Assembly: GCF_001400735.1 (NCBI RefSeq)
Contig: NZ_LJPW01000144.1
Location: forward strand, 124,001-188,000
Reading direction: 5' to 3'
From: Pseudomonas caricapapayae
Lineage (GTDB): Bacteria; Pseudomonadota; Gammaproteobacteria; Pseudomonadales; Pseudomonadaceae
Length of the DNA stretch: 64,000 nt
In this document: positions 26,101 through 34,123 of the stretch, one piece after another
How positions within the stretch are numbered: the stretch's first letter is position 1
How the letters are laid out: each line of letters starts with the position of its first letter
Notes under the pieces: model-generated
The model's input: only the letters and a program-made list of their open reading frames with translations
What the model was told of the DNA's origin: nothing
The model's database searches: none
Program-made: the position numbers and the translations under genes

Positions 26101-27126
26101 GGCCGTACGGTTTATCAGGTGGCCATCGCCGACAGCTCTGAACTCAAGCGCGGCACCTACGTGATGCCGACCCTGATCGAGCTGGAAAGCTTCGATGAGC
26201 TGCAACGCGAAATCTTCGGTCCGGTGCTGCACGTGGTGCGCTACAAGCGCAAGGAACTCGGCCTGTTGATCGACCAGATCAACGCATCGGGTTACGGCCT
26301 GACCCTCGGCGTTCATACTCGCATCGACGAGACCATCGCCAAGGTCATTGATAACGTCAACGCGGGCAACGTCTACGTCAACCGCAACATCGTCGGTGCG
26401 GTAGTGGGCGTGCAGCCCTTTGGCGGCGAGGGGTTGTCGGGCACAGGCCCCAAAGCCGGTGGTCCGCTGTACTTGTACCGCCTGCTGTCGACGCGCCCGC
26501 AGGATGCTATCGAGAAATCGTTCGCGCGCAGTGACGCGTTGTCCGCACCGGACATCCGTCTGCGTGAAGTCTTGAGCAAACCGTTGCAAGCCTTGAGGAG
26601 CTGGGCGACCAGCAACCAGCAACCAGAACTGGATGCCCTGTGCGGTCAATATGCCGAGCAGTCGCAAAGCGGCATCACTCGGCAGTTGGCGGGCCCGACC
26701 GGCGAGCGCAACAGTTACGCCATCCTGCCGCGCGAGCACGTGCTTTGCCTGGCGGATGATGAGAACGATCTGCTGATTCAACTTGCTGCGGTGCTGGCTG
26801 TCGGCAGCGCTGCCGTGTGGCCGGAAACAGACATCAGCAAGCCACTGCGCGCCCGTTTGCCAAAGGACGTTCAGGCACGCATCAAGCTGATACCTGACTG
26901 GACCAAGGACGAAGTCGCTGTAGATGCCGTCCTGCACCACGGCGACTCCGATCAGCTACGCGCCATCTGCCAGCAGATCGCGCAACGCAGTGGCGCGATT
27001 GTCGGCGTCAACGGCCTGTCCCACGGCGAAACCAACGTACCGCTGGAACGCCTGGTGATTGAACGCGCCTTGAGCGTCAATACCGCTGCAGCAGGCGGGA
27101 ATGCGAGCTTGATGACGATCGGGTGA
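23173..27126 (+). CDS. putA: Trifunctional PutA: transcriptional repressor, proline dehydrogenase and P5C dehydrogenase
   Basis: 1317 residues. N-terminal ribbon-helix-helix DNA-binding domain at 1-47 (TTLGVKLDDPTRERLKAAA). Proline dehydrogenase barrel at about 150-570 with the FAD/substrate segments YDMLGEAAL, RLVKGAYWDSE and FATHNAHT. Aldehyde-dehydrogenase-type P5C dehydrogenase at about 640-1115 with PWNFPLAIF, FTGSTEVA, ETGGQNAM and catalytic Cys about 915 (GQRCSAL). A C-terminal extension completes the long PutA type. It oxidises proline to glutamate at the membrane and represses put genes when proline is low. Start ATG at 23173 places the DNA-binding domain at the very N-terminus. Divergent from broken putP. 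Confidence 0.96.
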   Translation: MATTTLGVKLDDPTRERLKAAAHSIDRTPHWLIKQAIFNYLEKLESGATLLELNGALGKDHEDRGEVAEDPGLQCFLEFAESIQPQSVLRAAITSAYRRPEQEVVPMLLEQARLTAPVAEATNKMAASIAEKLRNQKSAGGRAGIVQGLLQEFSLSSQEGVALMCLAEALLRIPDKGTRDALIRDKISNGNWQPHLGNSPSLFVNAATWGLLLTGRLVATHNEAGLTSSLSRIIGKSGEPMIRKGVDMAMRLMGEQFVTGETIGEALANASRFEAKGFRYSYDMLGEAALTEHDAQKYLASYEQAIHSIGKASHGRGIYEGPGISIKLSALHPRYSRAQYERVMEELYPRLLSLTLLAKQYDIGLNIDAEEADRLELSLDLLELLCFEPQLTGWNGIGFVIQAYQKRCPYVIDYVIDLARRSRHRLMIRLVKGAYWDSEIKRAQVEGLEGYPVYTRKVYTDVSYIACARKLLAAPEVIYPQFATHNAHTLAAIYQIAGQNYYPGQYEFQCLHGMGEPLYEQVVGKVADGKLNRPCRVYAPVGTHETLLAYLVRRLLENGANTSFVNRIADHSISIQELVADPVSQIERMATQEGGFGLPHPRIPLPRDLYGSERANSSGIDMANEHRLASLSSALLATAHNDWKAVPVLGCPSSAGTLTAALNPSDLRDVVGHVQEASLQDVDNAIQCALSAGPIWQATPPAERAAILERAADLMEAEIQPLMGLLVREAGKTFANAIAEVREAVDFLRYYAVQVRNDFTNDAHRPLGPVVCISPWNFPLAIFSGQVAAALAAGNPVLAKPAEQTPLIAAQAVRLLLEAGIPEGVVQLLPGRGETVGAGLVGDERVKGVMFTGSTEVARLLQRNVAGRLDSQGRPIPLIAETGGQNAMIVDSSALTEQVVIDVVSSAFDSAGQRCSALRVLCLQEDSADRVIEMLKGAMAESRLGNPERLSVDIGPVIDAEAKAGIEKHIQTMRDKGRTVYQVAIADSSELKRGTYVMPTLIELESFDELQREIFGPVLHVVRYKRKELGLLIDQINASGYGLTLGVHTRIDETIAKVIDNVNAGNVYVNRNIVGAVVGVQPFGGEGLSGTGPKAGGPLYLYRLLSTRPQDAIEKSFARSDALSAPDIRLREVLSKPLQALRSWATSNQQPELDALCGQYAEQSQSGITRQLAGPTGERNSYAILPREHVLCLADDENDLLIQLAAVLAVGSAAVWPETDISKPLRARLPKDVQARIKLIPDWTKDEVAVDAVLHHGDSDQLRAICQQIAQRSGAIVGVNGLSHGETNVPLERLVIERALSVNTAAAGGNASLMTIG

Positions 27127-27140
27127 TGCCGCGCTGCAAC

Positions 27141-27205
27141 AGATGACGCAGAGCGTCACAAAAGGCGTTGCCATGCTGGAGTGTGCGGAACGAGAGGTGC
27201 CTGGA
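27141..27205. repeat. REP-like repeat (family A), single copy after putA
   Basis: Contains TGACGC-AGA-GCGTCA (27144-27158) followed by AAAAGGCGTTGCCATGCTGG and AGTGTGCGGAACGAGAGG, a diverged copy of the repeat at 10276-10320 and in the array at 46290-46625. Lies 15 bp after the putA stop. Confidence 0.7.
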
Positions 27206-27357
27206 GCACACTACTCGTCCTCATGCTCGGCGTTGGTAGGCACTGCATTCATCTCGATTCCCCTCGCACACGCTCGACCATCACCCGAATCAATCTTGCT
27301 ACCCTCCCCCCTGAACCCGACATAGACTTGAGCCATTCCAAGAACAGGTACGCCATC

Positions 27358-29160
27358 ATGTCCGAGTCGTTGCTCAGTTCCAGAAATCTGGCTTTCGAGC
27401 TGTATGAGGTGCTGGACGCCGAAGGCCTGACACAGCGTGAGCGCTTTGCCGAGCACTCGCGGGAAACCTTTGATGCTGCGCTGGGCACGGCGCGTACCCT
27501 GGCCGAAAAGTATTTTGCGCCGCACAACCGCAAGGCCGACGAGAACGAGCCGCGCTATGAAAATGGCGAAGCGATCCTGATACCGGAGGTCAAACCTGCG
27601 GTGGATGCGTTTCTGGCTGCCGGTTTCCTGAATGCATCGCGTGATTTCGAGGCGGGCGGCATGCAGTTGCCGACCTTGCTGTCCCAAGCCTGTTTCGCGC
27701 ATTTCCAGGCTGCCAATGTCGGCACCACCGCCTATCCGTTTCTGACCATGGGCGCGGCGAATCTGATCGAAAGCTTTGGCAATGACGAGCAGAAACAGCG
27801 CTTCCTGCAACCCATGATCGAGGGGCGCTTCTTCGGCACCATGGCGCTGACAGAGCCACATGCGGGATCGTCACTTTCGGACATTCGCACCCGCGCAGAG
27901 CCGGCAGAGGACGGCACGTATCGACTGCGTGGCAACAAGATTTTCATCTCCGGCGGCGATCACGCATTGTCGGAAAATATCGTGCACATGGTATTGGCGA
28001 AACTGCCCGATGCACCGGGTGGGGTGAAAGGCATCTCGCTGTTCATCGTGCCCAAATTTCTGGTCAATGATGATGGCAGTCTCGGCAAACGCAACGACGT
28101 ATTGCTGGCTGGGCTGTTTCACAAGATGGGCTGGAAAGGCACCACCTCCACCGCCTTGAATTTCGGTGATAACGGGGAATGCGTCGGCTACCTGATCGGC
28201 AAACCTCATCAGGGTTTGAGTTACATGTTCCAGATGATGAACGAAGCGCGCATCGGTGTAGGCCTGGGCGCGGTCATGCTCGGTTATTCAGGGTATCTGT
28301 ATTCCCTGGATTACGCCCGTGACCGTCCGCAGGGTCGGCTGCCAGACAGCAAGAGCCCCGAGAGCAAGCCCGTGCCGATCATTCAACACGCCGACGTGCG
28401 GCGCATGCTGCTGACTCAGAAAGCGTATGTGGAAGGTGCTTTCGACCTGTGCCTGTATGCCTCGCGACTGTTCGATGACACGCAAACCGGTGAAACCGAA
28501 GACGTCCGCAAGCACGCCCATGAGTTGCTGGACTTGCTGACACCCGTGGTCAAATCCTGGCCTTCGGAGTTCTGCCTGAAAGCCAACGAGCTGGCGATTC
28601 AGGTGCTCGGCGGCCACGGCTATACCCGCGAATACCCGGTCGAGCAGTATTACCGGGACAATCGGCTCAATCCGATTCATGAAGGTACTCATGGCATCCA
28701 GTCGCTGGACCTGCTTGGCCGCAAGCTGGCGCAGAATGGCGGCACGGGCCTCAAGCAACTGCTGCGTCTGATCGCGGACACCGGCGAGCGCGCGCAGGCC
28801 CATCAGTCACTGGACGAGCTGCGCCAGCCTCTGGAGCAACTGGTTGCACGCATGCAGGTTGTCACGCTGGGGCTGTTGACGGATCTGGCACAGGGCAGAA
28901 TCACCAGCACACTGGCCAATTCGGCGCTGTACCTCAAAGCCTTCGGCCACACGGTAATAGGCTGGCGCTGGCTGGAACAGGCAATCCGCGCCGAGGAAGG
29001 GCTGAGCAAAGGCAGTCAGCCCGACAGCGCCTTTTATCACGGCAAACTGCAAGCCGCCCGGTACTTCCTGACTTGGGAAGTACCGGGCTGCCATCACGAA
29101 CTGGCGATCCTGGAAAGCCGTGATACCACCTGCCTGTCGATGCGCGACGAGTGGTTTTAA
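27358..29160 (+). CDS. Acyl-CoA dehydrogenase, DmdC-like family with C-terminal extension
   Basis: 600 residues. ATG at 27358 gives the conserved N-terminus MSESLLSSRNLAFELYEVLD; the open frame to 27181 crosses a repeat and is not coding. Acyl-CoA dehydrogenase core: TEPHAGSSLSDIRTRA (FAD/substrate), KIFISGGDHAL, and the C-terminal HEGTHGIQSLDLLGRK with putative catalytic Glu442. The extra 120-residue C-terminal helical domain and the DmdC-type N-terminal segment separate it from short-chain FadE-like enzymes. PAO1 PA5020 is the syntenic homologue. Substrate is unproven: 3-methylthiopropanoyl-CoA or a medium/long acyl-CoA. Cytosolic flavoprotein. Confidence 0.88.
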   Translation: MSESLLSSRNLAFELYEVLDAEGLTQRERFAEHSRETFDAALGTARTLAEKYFAPHNRKADENEPRYENGEAILIPEVKPAVDAFLAAGFLNASRDFEAGGMQLPTLLSQACFAHFQAANVGTTAYPFLTMGAANLIESFGNDEQKQRFLQPMIEGRFFGTMALTEPHAGSSLSDIRTRAEPAEDGTYRLRGNKIFISGGDHALSENIVHMVLAKLPDAPGGVKGISLFIVPKFLVNDDGSLGKRNDVLLAGLFHKMGWKGTTSTALNFGDNGECVGYLIGKPHQGLSYMFQMMNEARIGVGLGAVMLGYSGYLYSLDYARDRPQGRLPDSKSPESKPVPIIQHADVRRMLLTQKAYVEGAFDLCLYASRLFDDTQTGETEDVRKHAHELLDLLTPVVKSWPSEFCLKANELAIQVLGGHGYTREYPVEQYYRDNRLNPIHEGTHGIQSLDLLGRKLAQNGGTGLKQLLRLIADTGERAQAHQSLDELRQPLEQLVARMQVVTLGLLTDLAQGRITSTLANSALYLKAFGHTVIGWRWLEQAIRAEEGLSKGSQPDSAFYHGKLQAARYFLTWEVPGCHHELAILESRDTTCLSMRDEWF

Positions 29161-29187
29161 TCAACACAGAGAGGCTCGACGGGCTGC

Positions 29188-31809
29188 TCAGTGAGGGCTG
29201 AACAGATCAACCGATGCCCCCTGAGGAAAAAACCGGTCGATCAATACCTTGGCATCAGCGCCCAGTTTAAGGGCGTACTGTTCCCGACTGAAGGGTTCAC
29301 CCGAGCGCATGTCGTAAAGCGGCTGCCCCTGGGTGGGACGATCCACTTCCTGCATCTGGATTTTCATGATGCGATAAAACTCGCCGCGCACTTCTTCGAT
29401 GCTGTCGATCTGGAAGTAGCATCCCGGCAGAAAAATCGATTCGGCCTCATTGGGAGAGGCTGAAAAAGGCGCAATCGGCGTGGCCCGAAGGTATCGCCCC
29501 TTGGGCAAAACGAAGACCACCGAGCTGTCATCAAATGTCACCGGGGCAGAGATTGCGGTGGTGGGCTCGCCAGCCCGACTGCTGGCGAAGGCACTGACTA
29601 CATAAGGGTTTTCACTGAACGAAGTGACGTCGGTATTGACCAATACATCGCCGACCTTGATCTGCCCGCTGCGGAACACGGCGCCCGAAGTGCCCCGACT
29701 CCCACTGCCGCCACGATACAAATCTACATCATTGTTGTACCCCACCACGTGGATATCTTCGGCCAGCCGTTCGATGATTCTTATCTGATTGGCATCCTTG
29801 AACTGACCTGAGCGCAGGAACTGATTGAATTCCGAATCTTCATGGGTATAAAGCGTGATATTAGCGCCGTAATAGTCGTCCTCGCCCAACTTGAATACCC
29901 GGTGTTTACCCTGCCAGGGGTCCCTGTACACTTCATTGCCTTCGGAAGACGAATCAGATTCCAGACCATCCTCTGAAGTGGGCTCCCAAATCGCCATGAC
30001 CTCCTTTTGCCGGGCCACAGCCGCCTCCGCATAACGTTGCTCACCGAACACGTCCGTTTGCAGGTACCTGTCCCAAAACGTCGAGCGCACCGTCCCGTAA
30101 GCCTTGCCTGCCAAGGCAGATGCACTGGTTGACGGCACCTGCGGTTCCATAGGCGCGCCACCCTGCAAGCCGAGCGGCTTCATCAATTCCCACTCTCCAT
30201 CAGCACCCAGGCGGACAGGGTTGCTGGCGATGAATGCAAAAGGATTCTCAGGGTTGACGATAAACCAGCATTGCTGCTGCTCATTGAACATCACGCGATA
30301 CGGCAGTTGCGCAAGCCTGATCCAGGTTTCGCCATTAGCCAGCGTGTAAATGCCACGAAGCCTGCCTTCTTCGGCTGAGGGCGTGAGGTTGTCCAGCAGC
30401 AGGTTGCCTTCCAGGTTGTCCAGCCGGTCGACAGCCACGCTGCCGCCCTCCGCCGCTTCGCTGGCGATTGGCCCGATGTCCGTTGCCGTCGCAGGCACTG
30501 ACTGGGGAATGGCACGTATGGAAAGCAGCAGAGGAAGATTGAAAAGCAGATAAACGGCGTTAATGATTGCGCCCAGCACGCCAGCCTTGCGTTGCGCGGG
30601 GGTCTTGCCATTGACCGCCTGATCGATGTTCAACCCGGTGTTGGCAAGGCTGGCCCCAACCAGTGTCAAAGCGATCGGCCAACCCAGCGGGGCAAGTCCG
30701 CCAAAAGCCTGCATGAAGGCGCTGAGATAACCGATCCACACTTGCTTGCGCAGCTCGGCATTGGACGTCAGCAGTTGATGTGCATCGGCAGTCATGACTT
30801 GGCAGGCAATATCACGCAGGTAAACAAAGGGGTCGCCTGCAATAGCCGCGTGCGCCCTGTTTATAAGCTGAACGTCAGCACGCCAATCGTGCGCGAGCAA
30901 ATCGCTTACCCCACGAGCAAACCTGGCGCTGTCTTGTACTCGGGACGCTTCACCACGCAGGAAATGCCCCTCTATAACCCTGGCTGCCTTCTTGTCCATG
31001 AACTGACCCTTGAGCCAGTTGTACAAGGCGCGCTCGCCATCGAAGGCCAGAAAAGGCTGCTCGGCACCTGGCCAGTAGATCACCTGCCGCCCCTCGGCCG
31101 TGACGATACGCAGCAGGTCATGGGCTTTGATGCCATCGATATCCAGAGTATGGACCGAAACGCCGGAAGGTAACGGAAGCGTGGCCTGCAATGCCTTCAA
31201 CGTAGGCGTCTGTAGTGGATCCGCGATAACGATGCCGGAAACCTGTCTGAAGTCGTCAGTCGACAACTGCCCCTTGCGCAGGCAATTGCCGGCTGCGACC
31301 AGATATTGCGCCTTGGCCAGAAGGCAAAAGTCCTCACTGTGCCTGCTCCAGAAGCGCTCTATCCGGCGGGTGTACTGTGCGCTGAAATCAAGCGTCCACA
31401 TGTCTTTGAGCACATCCTTAGGCAGCATGGGTACCTCATTGCGCTCGTCAAAGACCCCGTGGTCCGCGCCATCAGTATAAAAACCACTGTACAGGGACAG
31501 CTCGTCGACGTTTTGCTGGTCATGGGCGCTGAATTGCCGTATCAGCAGCTCGATCAATGTCATCGACTGCACCGGCGCTCCGGAGTGTTGCCAGCCGGTA
31601 AAGGTTCGCGGGCTGCTGCTCGCGCTACTGAAACGATGCCAATACACATGCTCCGGAGAGAGCGCTCTGCGAGTGTGTTGAAGAATGATCTTGCTGGCGG
31701 CAGCACAGGCCAGGTTGTGCAGGTCGGGATAATCGAGAACAAACTGCCGCGCGCGTTCGCGCAGCAGTTGCTGATCGGTTTTGCGTGTTTCCGGGGGAGT
31801 GGATGTCAT
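29188..31809 (-). CDS. Large DUF6543-like toxin with C-terminal ADP-ribosyltransferase signature
   Basis: 873 residues from ATG 31809, which has AGGAAG upstream; an in-frame TTG at 31824 is less likely. The N-terminal part (about 1-350) resembles the dermonecrotic-toxin-like DUF6543 domain of Pseudomonas. Two hydrophobic stretches at about 358-392 and 410-432 could insert into a membrane. The last 180 residues carry all three parts of an R-S-E mono-ADP-ribosyltransferase: LYRGG with Arg699, TSFS at 729-732, and an E-x-E loop E788-A-E790 before IFLPGCYF. This is the arrangement of arginine-specific bacterial toxins. No Sec signal and no hrp box (GGAACC...CCAC) were seen, so the export route is unknown. 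A small ORF precedes it on the same strand. Target unknown. Confidence 0.72.
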   Translation of the reverse strand: MTSTPPETRKTDQQLLRERARQFVLDYPDLHNLACAAASKIILQHTRRALSPEHVYWHRFSSASSSPRTFTGWQHSGAPVQSMTLIELLIRQFSAHDQQNVDELSLYSGFYTDGADHGVFDERNEVPMLPKDVLKDMWTLDFSAQYTRRIERFWSRHSEDFCLLAKAQYLVAAGNCLRKGQLSTDDFRQVSGIVIADPLQTPTLKALQATLPLPSGVSVHTLDIDGIKAHDLLRIVTAEGRQVIYWPGAEQPFLAFDGERALYNWLKGQFMDKKAARVIEGHFLRGEASRVQDSARFARGVSDLLAHDWRADVQLINRAHAAIAGDPFVYLRDIACQVMTADAHQLLTSNAELRKQVWIGYLSAFMQAFGGLAPLGWPIALTLVGASLANTGLNIDQAVNGKTPAQRKAGVLGAIINAVYLLFNLPLLLSIRAIPQSVPATATDIGPIASEAAEGGSVAVDRLDNLEGNLLLDNLTPSAEEGRLRGIYTLANGETWIRLAQLPYRVMFNEQQQCWFIVNPENPFAFIASNPVRLGADGEWELMKPLGLQGGAPMEPQVPSTSASALAGKAYGTVRSTFWDRYLQTDVFGEQRYAEAAVARQKEVMAIWEPTSEDGLESDSSSEGNEVYRDPWQGKHRVFKLGEDDYYGANITLYTHEDSEFNQFLRSGQFKDANQIRIIERLAEDIHVVGYNNDVDLYRGGSGSRGTSGAVFRSGQIKVGDVLVNTDVTSFSENPYVVSAFASSRAGEPTTAISAPVTFDDSSVVFVLPKGRYLRATPIAPFSASPNEAESIFLPGCYFQIDSIEEVRGEFYRIMKIQMQEVDRPTQGQPLYDMRSGEPFSREQYALKLGADAKVLIDRFFPQGASVDLFSPH

Positions 31810-31885
31810 GACGTCTTCCTGCAAATTGAGAAGTCATGCACGTAATCATTCATCGGAGCGTTCGTGGCACTAACTATCTATACCG

Positions 31886-32176
31886 TCACTGATCTGCCGA
31901 TGCATAAGGCTGATTCAGCAAACGGCTCACCCTGAATAGCGGCGAACCACTGCAAACACTGAACGCGTTACCCACGTTGACAGGGATCAGTCGGGAGTAA
32001 TCGCTGACCGAAAAGTCCTGACGCACCCGCACCCAGAACCCGGTGTCAGGATCATGATTATTGCCAGACAGGATTCCGGTGTCCTGATTTACAGCAAACT
32101 CATCGTCCTTGATGAAAACCTTCCTGTGGTCGGGACCTCGACAGCAGGGCTCAGGAGGGTCTGGTCTGCGGTACAT
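31886..32176 (-). CDS. Hypothetical 96-residue protein upstream of the toxin gene
   Basis: Same strand as, and 76 bp upstream of, the toxin gene. From ATG at 32176 it reads MYRRPDPPEPCCRGPDHRKV and ends SRLLNQPYASADQ. The middle (DTGFWVRVRQDFSV) looks protein-like, but no family is recognised and no ribosome site is evident; the frame stays open to a TTG at 32275 (129 residues). It could be a chaperone or immunity partner, a gene remnant, or non-coding. The rest of the 31810-32357 gap shows nothing else apart from the nhaP2 ribosome site. Confidence 0.35.
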   Translation of the reverse strand: MYRRPDPPEPCCRGPDHRKVFIKDDEFAVNQDTGILSGNNHDPDTGFWVRVRQDFSVSDYSRLIPVNVGNAFSVCSGSPLFRVSRLLNQPYASADQ

Positions 32177-32357
32177 ACGTATGTGCCAGCCGGCGGATTG
32201 CAACGAGCGATGTGCGCTGAAGCGCTGATCTGTGGCGACTGGTTGAAATTGCTCTTTGACAGCCAAGCAATTCAACAGGTTAAATCGCTTGGCACGCGGA
32301 CTGCATGGTCAGTTCTCGCCCTCTCGCTTCAATTCAGTTTTCTACGGAGTACCGCCC

Positions 32358-34100
32358 TTGGACGCCACCACCATCAACAGCCTGTTCCTGGTCGGCGCGT
32401 TGCTGGTAGCCGCAAGCATCCTGGTCAGTTCTCTTTCATCACGTCTGGGCATCCCGATCCTGGTCATCATTCTGGCCGTGGGCATGGTCGCAGGTGTCGA
32501 CGGCGGCGGGATCATCTTCGATAACTACGCCACCGCCTATCTGGTCGGTAACCTTGCACTGGCTGTGATCCTGCTCGACGGCGGGCTGCGCACACGGGTG
32601 GCCAGTTTCCGGGTAGCACTGTGGCCTGCCTTGTCGCTGGCAACGGTAGGTGTACTGATCACCACTGTACTGACTGGCATGGTGGCTGCCTGGCTATTCA
32701 ATCTGAGCGTCATCCAGGGGCTGTTGATTGGCGCGATCGTTGGCTCGACAGACGCTGCGGCGGTGTTCTCCCTGCTGGGCGGCAAAGGCCTGAACGAGCG
32801 AGTCACCGCCAGCCTTGAGATCGAATCGGGCAGCAACGACCCTATGGCGGTGTTCCTGACCGTTACCCTGATCGGCATGCTGGCCAGTGGTCAGACCGGG
32901 CTGCACTGGGGGCTGTTGGGGCATTTGATCCAGGAATTCGGCATCGGCAGTTTCATCGGCCTGGGTGGCGGCTGGATCCTGCTGCAACTGGTCAACCGCA
33001 TCAATCTGGCGGCGGGCCTGTACCCCATTCTGGTGATCGCCGGTGGTCTGGCGATCTTTGCCCTGACCAACGCCATTCACGGCAGCGGCTTTCTCGCGGT
33101 CTACCTGTGCGGCCTGGTGCTTGGCAACCGCCCTATCCGCAGCCGCCACGGCATTTTGCACATGCTCGACGGCATGGCCTGGCTGGCGCAGATCGGCATG
33201 TTTCTGGTACTCGGTCTGCTGGTCACGCCTCACGACCTGCTGCCGATTGCAATACCCGCACTGGGCCTGGCGCTGTGGATGATTCTGGTCGCACGCCCGC
33301 TGTCGGTGATGGTCGGGCTGCTGCCGTTCAAGGCTTTCCATGGCCGCGAAAAAGCGTTTATCGCCTGGGTCGGGCTGCGCGGCGCGGTGCCGATCATCCT
33401 GGCAGTCTTTCCGTTGATGGCAGGGTTGCCGAACGCTCAGCTGTATTTCAACCTGGCGTTCTTTATCGTATTGGTCTCGCTGTTGCTGCAAGGTACCAGC
33501 CTGCCGTGGATGGCCAAATTGTTGAAAGTGACGGTTCCACCCGATCCTGCGCCTATCTCGCGGGCAGCGCTGGAGGTCCATGTCACCAGTGAGTGGGAGT
33601 TGTTCGTTTACCGCCTGGGCGCTGAAAAGTGGTGCATCGGTGCGGCGTTGCGCGAACTCAAGATGCCGGAAGGCACTCGTATCGCGGCACTCTTCCGGGG
33701 CCAGCAATTGCTCCATCCATCCGGCAGCACGACGCTGGAAGTGGGTGACCTGTTGTGTGTGATCGGCCACGAACATGACCTTCCCGCGCTGGGCAAACTG
33801 TTCAGCCAGGCACCGCAACGCGGTCTGGACCTGCGCTTCTTCGGCGACTTTGTACTGGAAGGTGATGCACGACTGGGGGAAGTCGCGGCGCTTTATGGTC
33901 TGAAACTCGACGGTATCGATCCCGGAATGCCGCTCAGCCAGTTCATCGTGCAGAAGAACCGCGGCGAACCGGTGGTAGGCGACCAGATTGAATGGAATGG
34001 AACTATTTGGACAGTTGCCGTCATGGACGGGAACAAGATCCAGAAAGTGGGCGTCAAATTCCCCGAAGGAACCCGCCCGGGCCCCGGACTGTTCCTTTAA
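32358..34100 (+). CDS. nhaP2: K+(Na+)/H+ antiporter NhaP2 (CvrA) of the CPA1 family
   Basis: 580 residues. TTG start at 32358 with GGAG at 32346-32349 gives MDATTINSLFLVGALLVAAS, matching PA5021; the open frame from 32256 has no signal. About 12 membrane helices with the CPA1 ion-site helix (GSTDAAAVFSLL and ESGSNDPMAVF near residues 125-165), then a cytosolic regulatory tail from about 400 containing a TrkA-C/RCK-type segment (LREL...GTRIAALFRGQQLL) and a CorC-like C-terminus. It extrudes K+ in exchange for protons at the inner membrane, aiding pH and osmotic balance. The mscK gene follows after 23 bp on the same strand, as in PAO1 PA5021-PA5022, so the two osmotic-response genes are probably cotranscribed. 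Confidence 0.92.
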   Translation: MDATTINSLFLVGALLVAASILVSSLSSRLGIPILVIILAVGMVAGVDGGGIIFDNYATAYLVGNLALAVILLDGGLRTRVASFRVALWPALSLATVGVLITTVLTGMVAAWLFNLSVIQGLLIGAIVGSTDAAAVFSLLGGKGLNERVTASLEIESGSNDPMAVFLTVTLIGMLASGQTGLHWGLLGHLIQEFGIGSFIGLGGGWILLQLVNRINLAAGLYPILVIAGGLAIFALTNAIHGSGFLAVYLCGLVLGNRPIRSRHGILHMLDGMAWLAQIGMFLVLGLLVTPHDLLPIAIPALGLALWMILVARPLSVMVGLLPFKAFHGREKAFIAWVGLRGAVPIILAVFPLMAGLPNAQLYFNLAFFIVLVSLLLQGTSLPWMAKLLKVTVPPDPAPISRAALEVHVTSEWELFVYRLGAEKWCIGAALRELKMPEGTRIAALFRGQQLLHPSGSTTLEVGDLLCVIGHEHDLPALGKLFSQAPQRGLDLRFFGDFVLEGDARLGEVAALYGLKLDGIDPGMPLSQFIVQKNRGEPVVGDQIEWNGTIWTVAVMDGNKIQKVGVKFPEGTRPGPGLFL

Positions 34101-34123
34101 ACTGCCAATCCACACGTATCATC

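Noticed and set aside
31810..32357. hrp box upstream of the toxin gene
   Set aside because: I looked for GGAACC-N15/16-CCAC on the toxin strand and did not find it; type III delivery is therefore not claimed.
32054..32524. 156-codon plus-strand frame before nhaP2
   Set aside because: Overlaps the nhaP2 start in another frame, and no domain or ribosome site was seen.
32694..34115. 473-codon minus-strand frame opposite nhaP2
   Set aside because: Shadow of the antiporter gene; translation is His/Gln-rich and domain-free.
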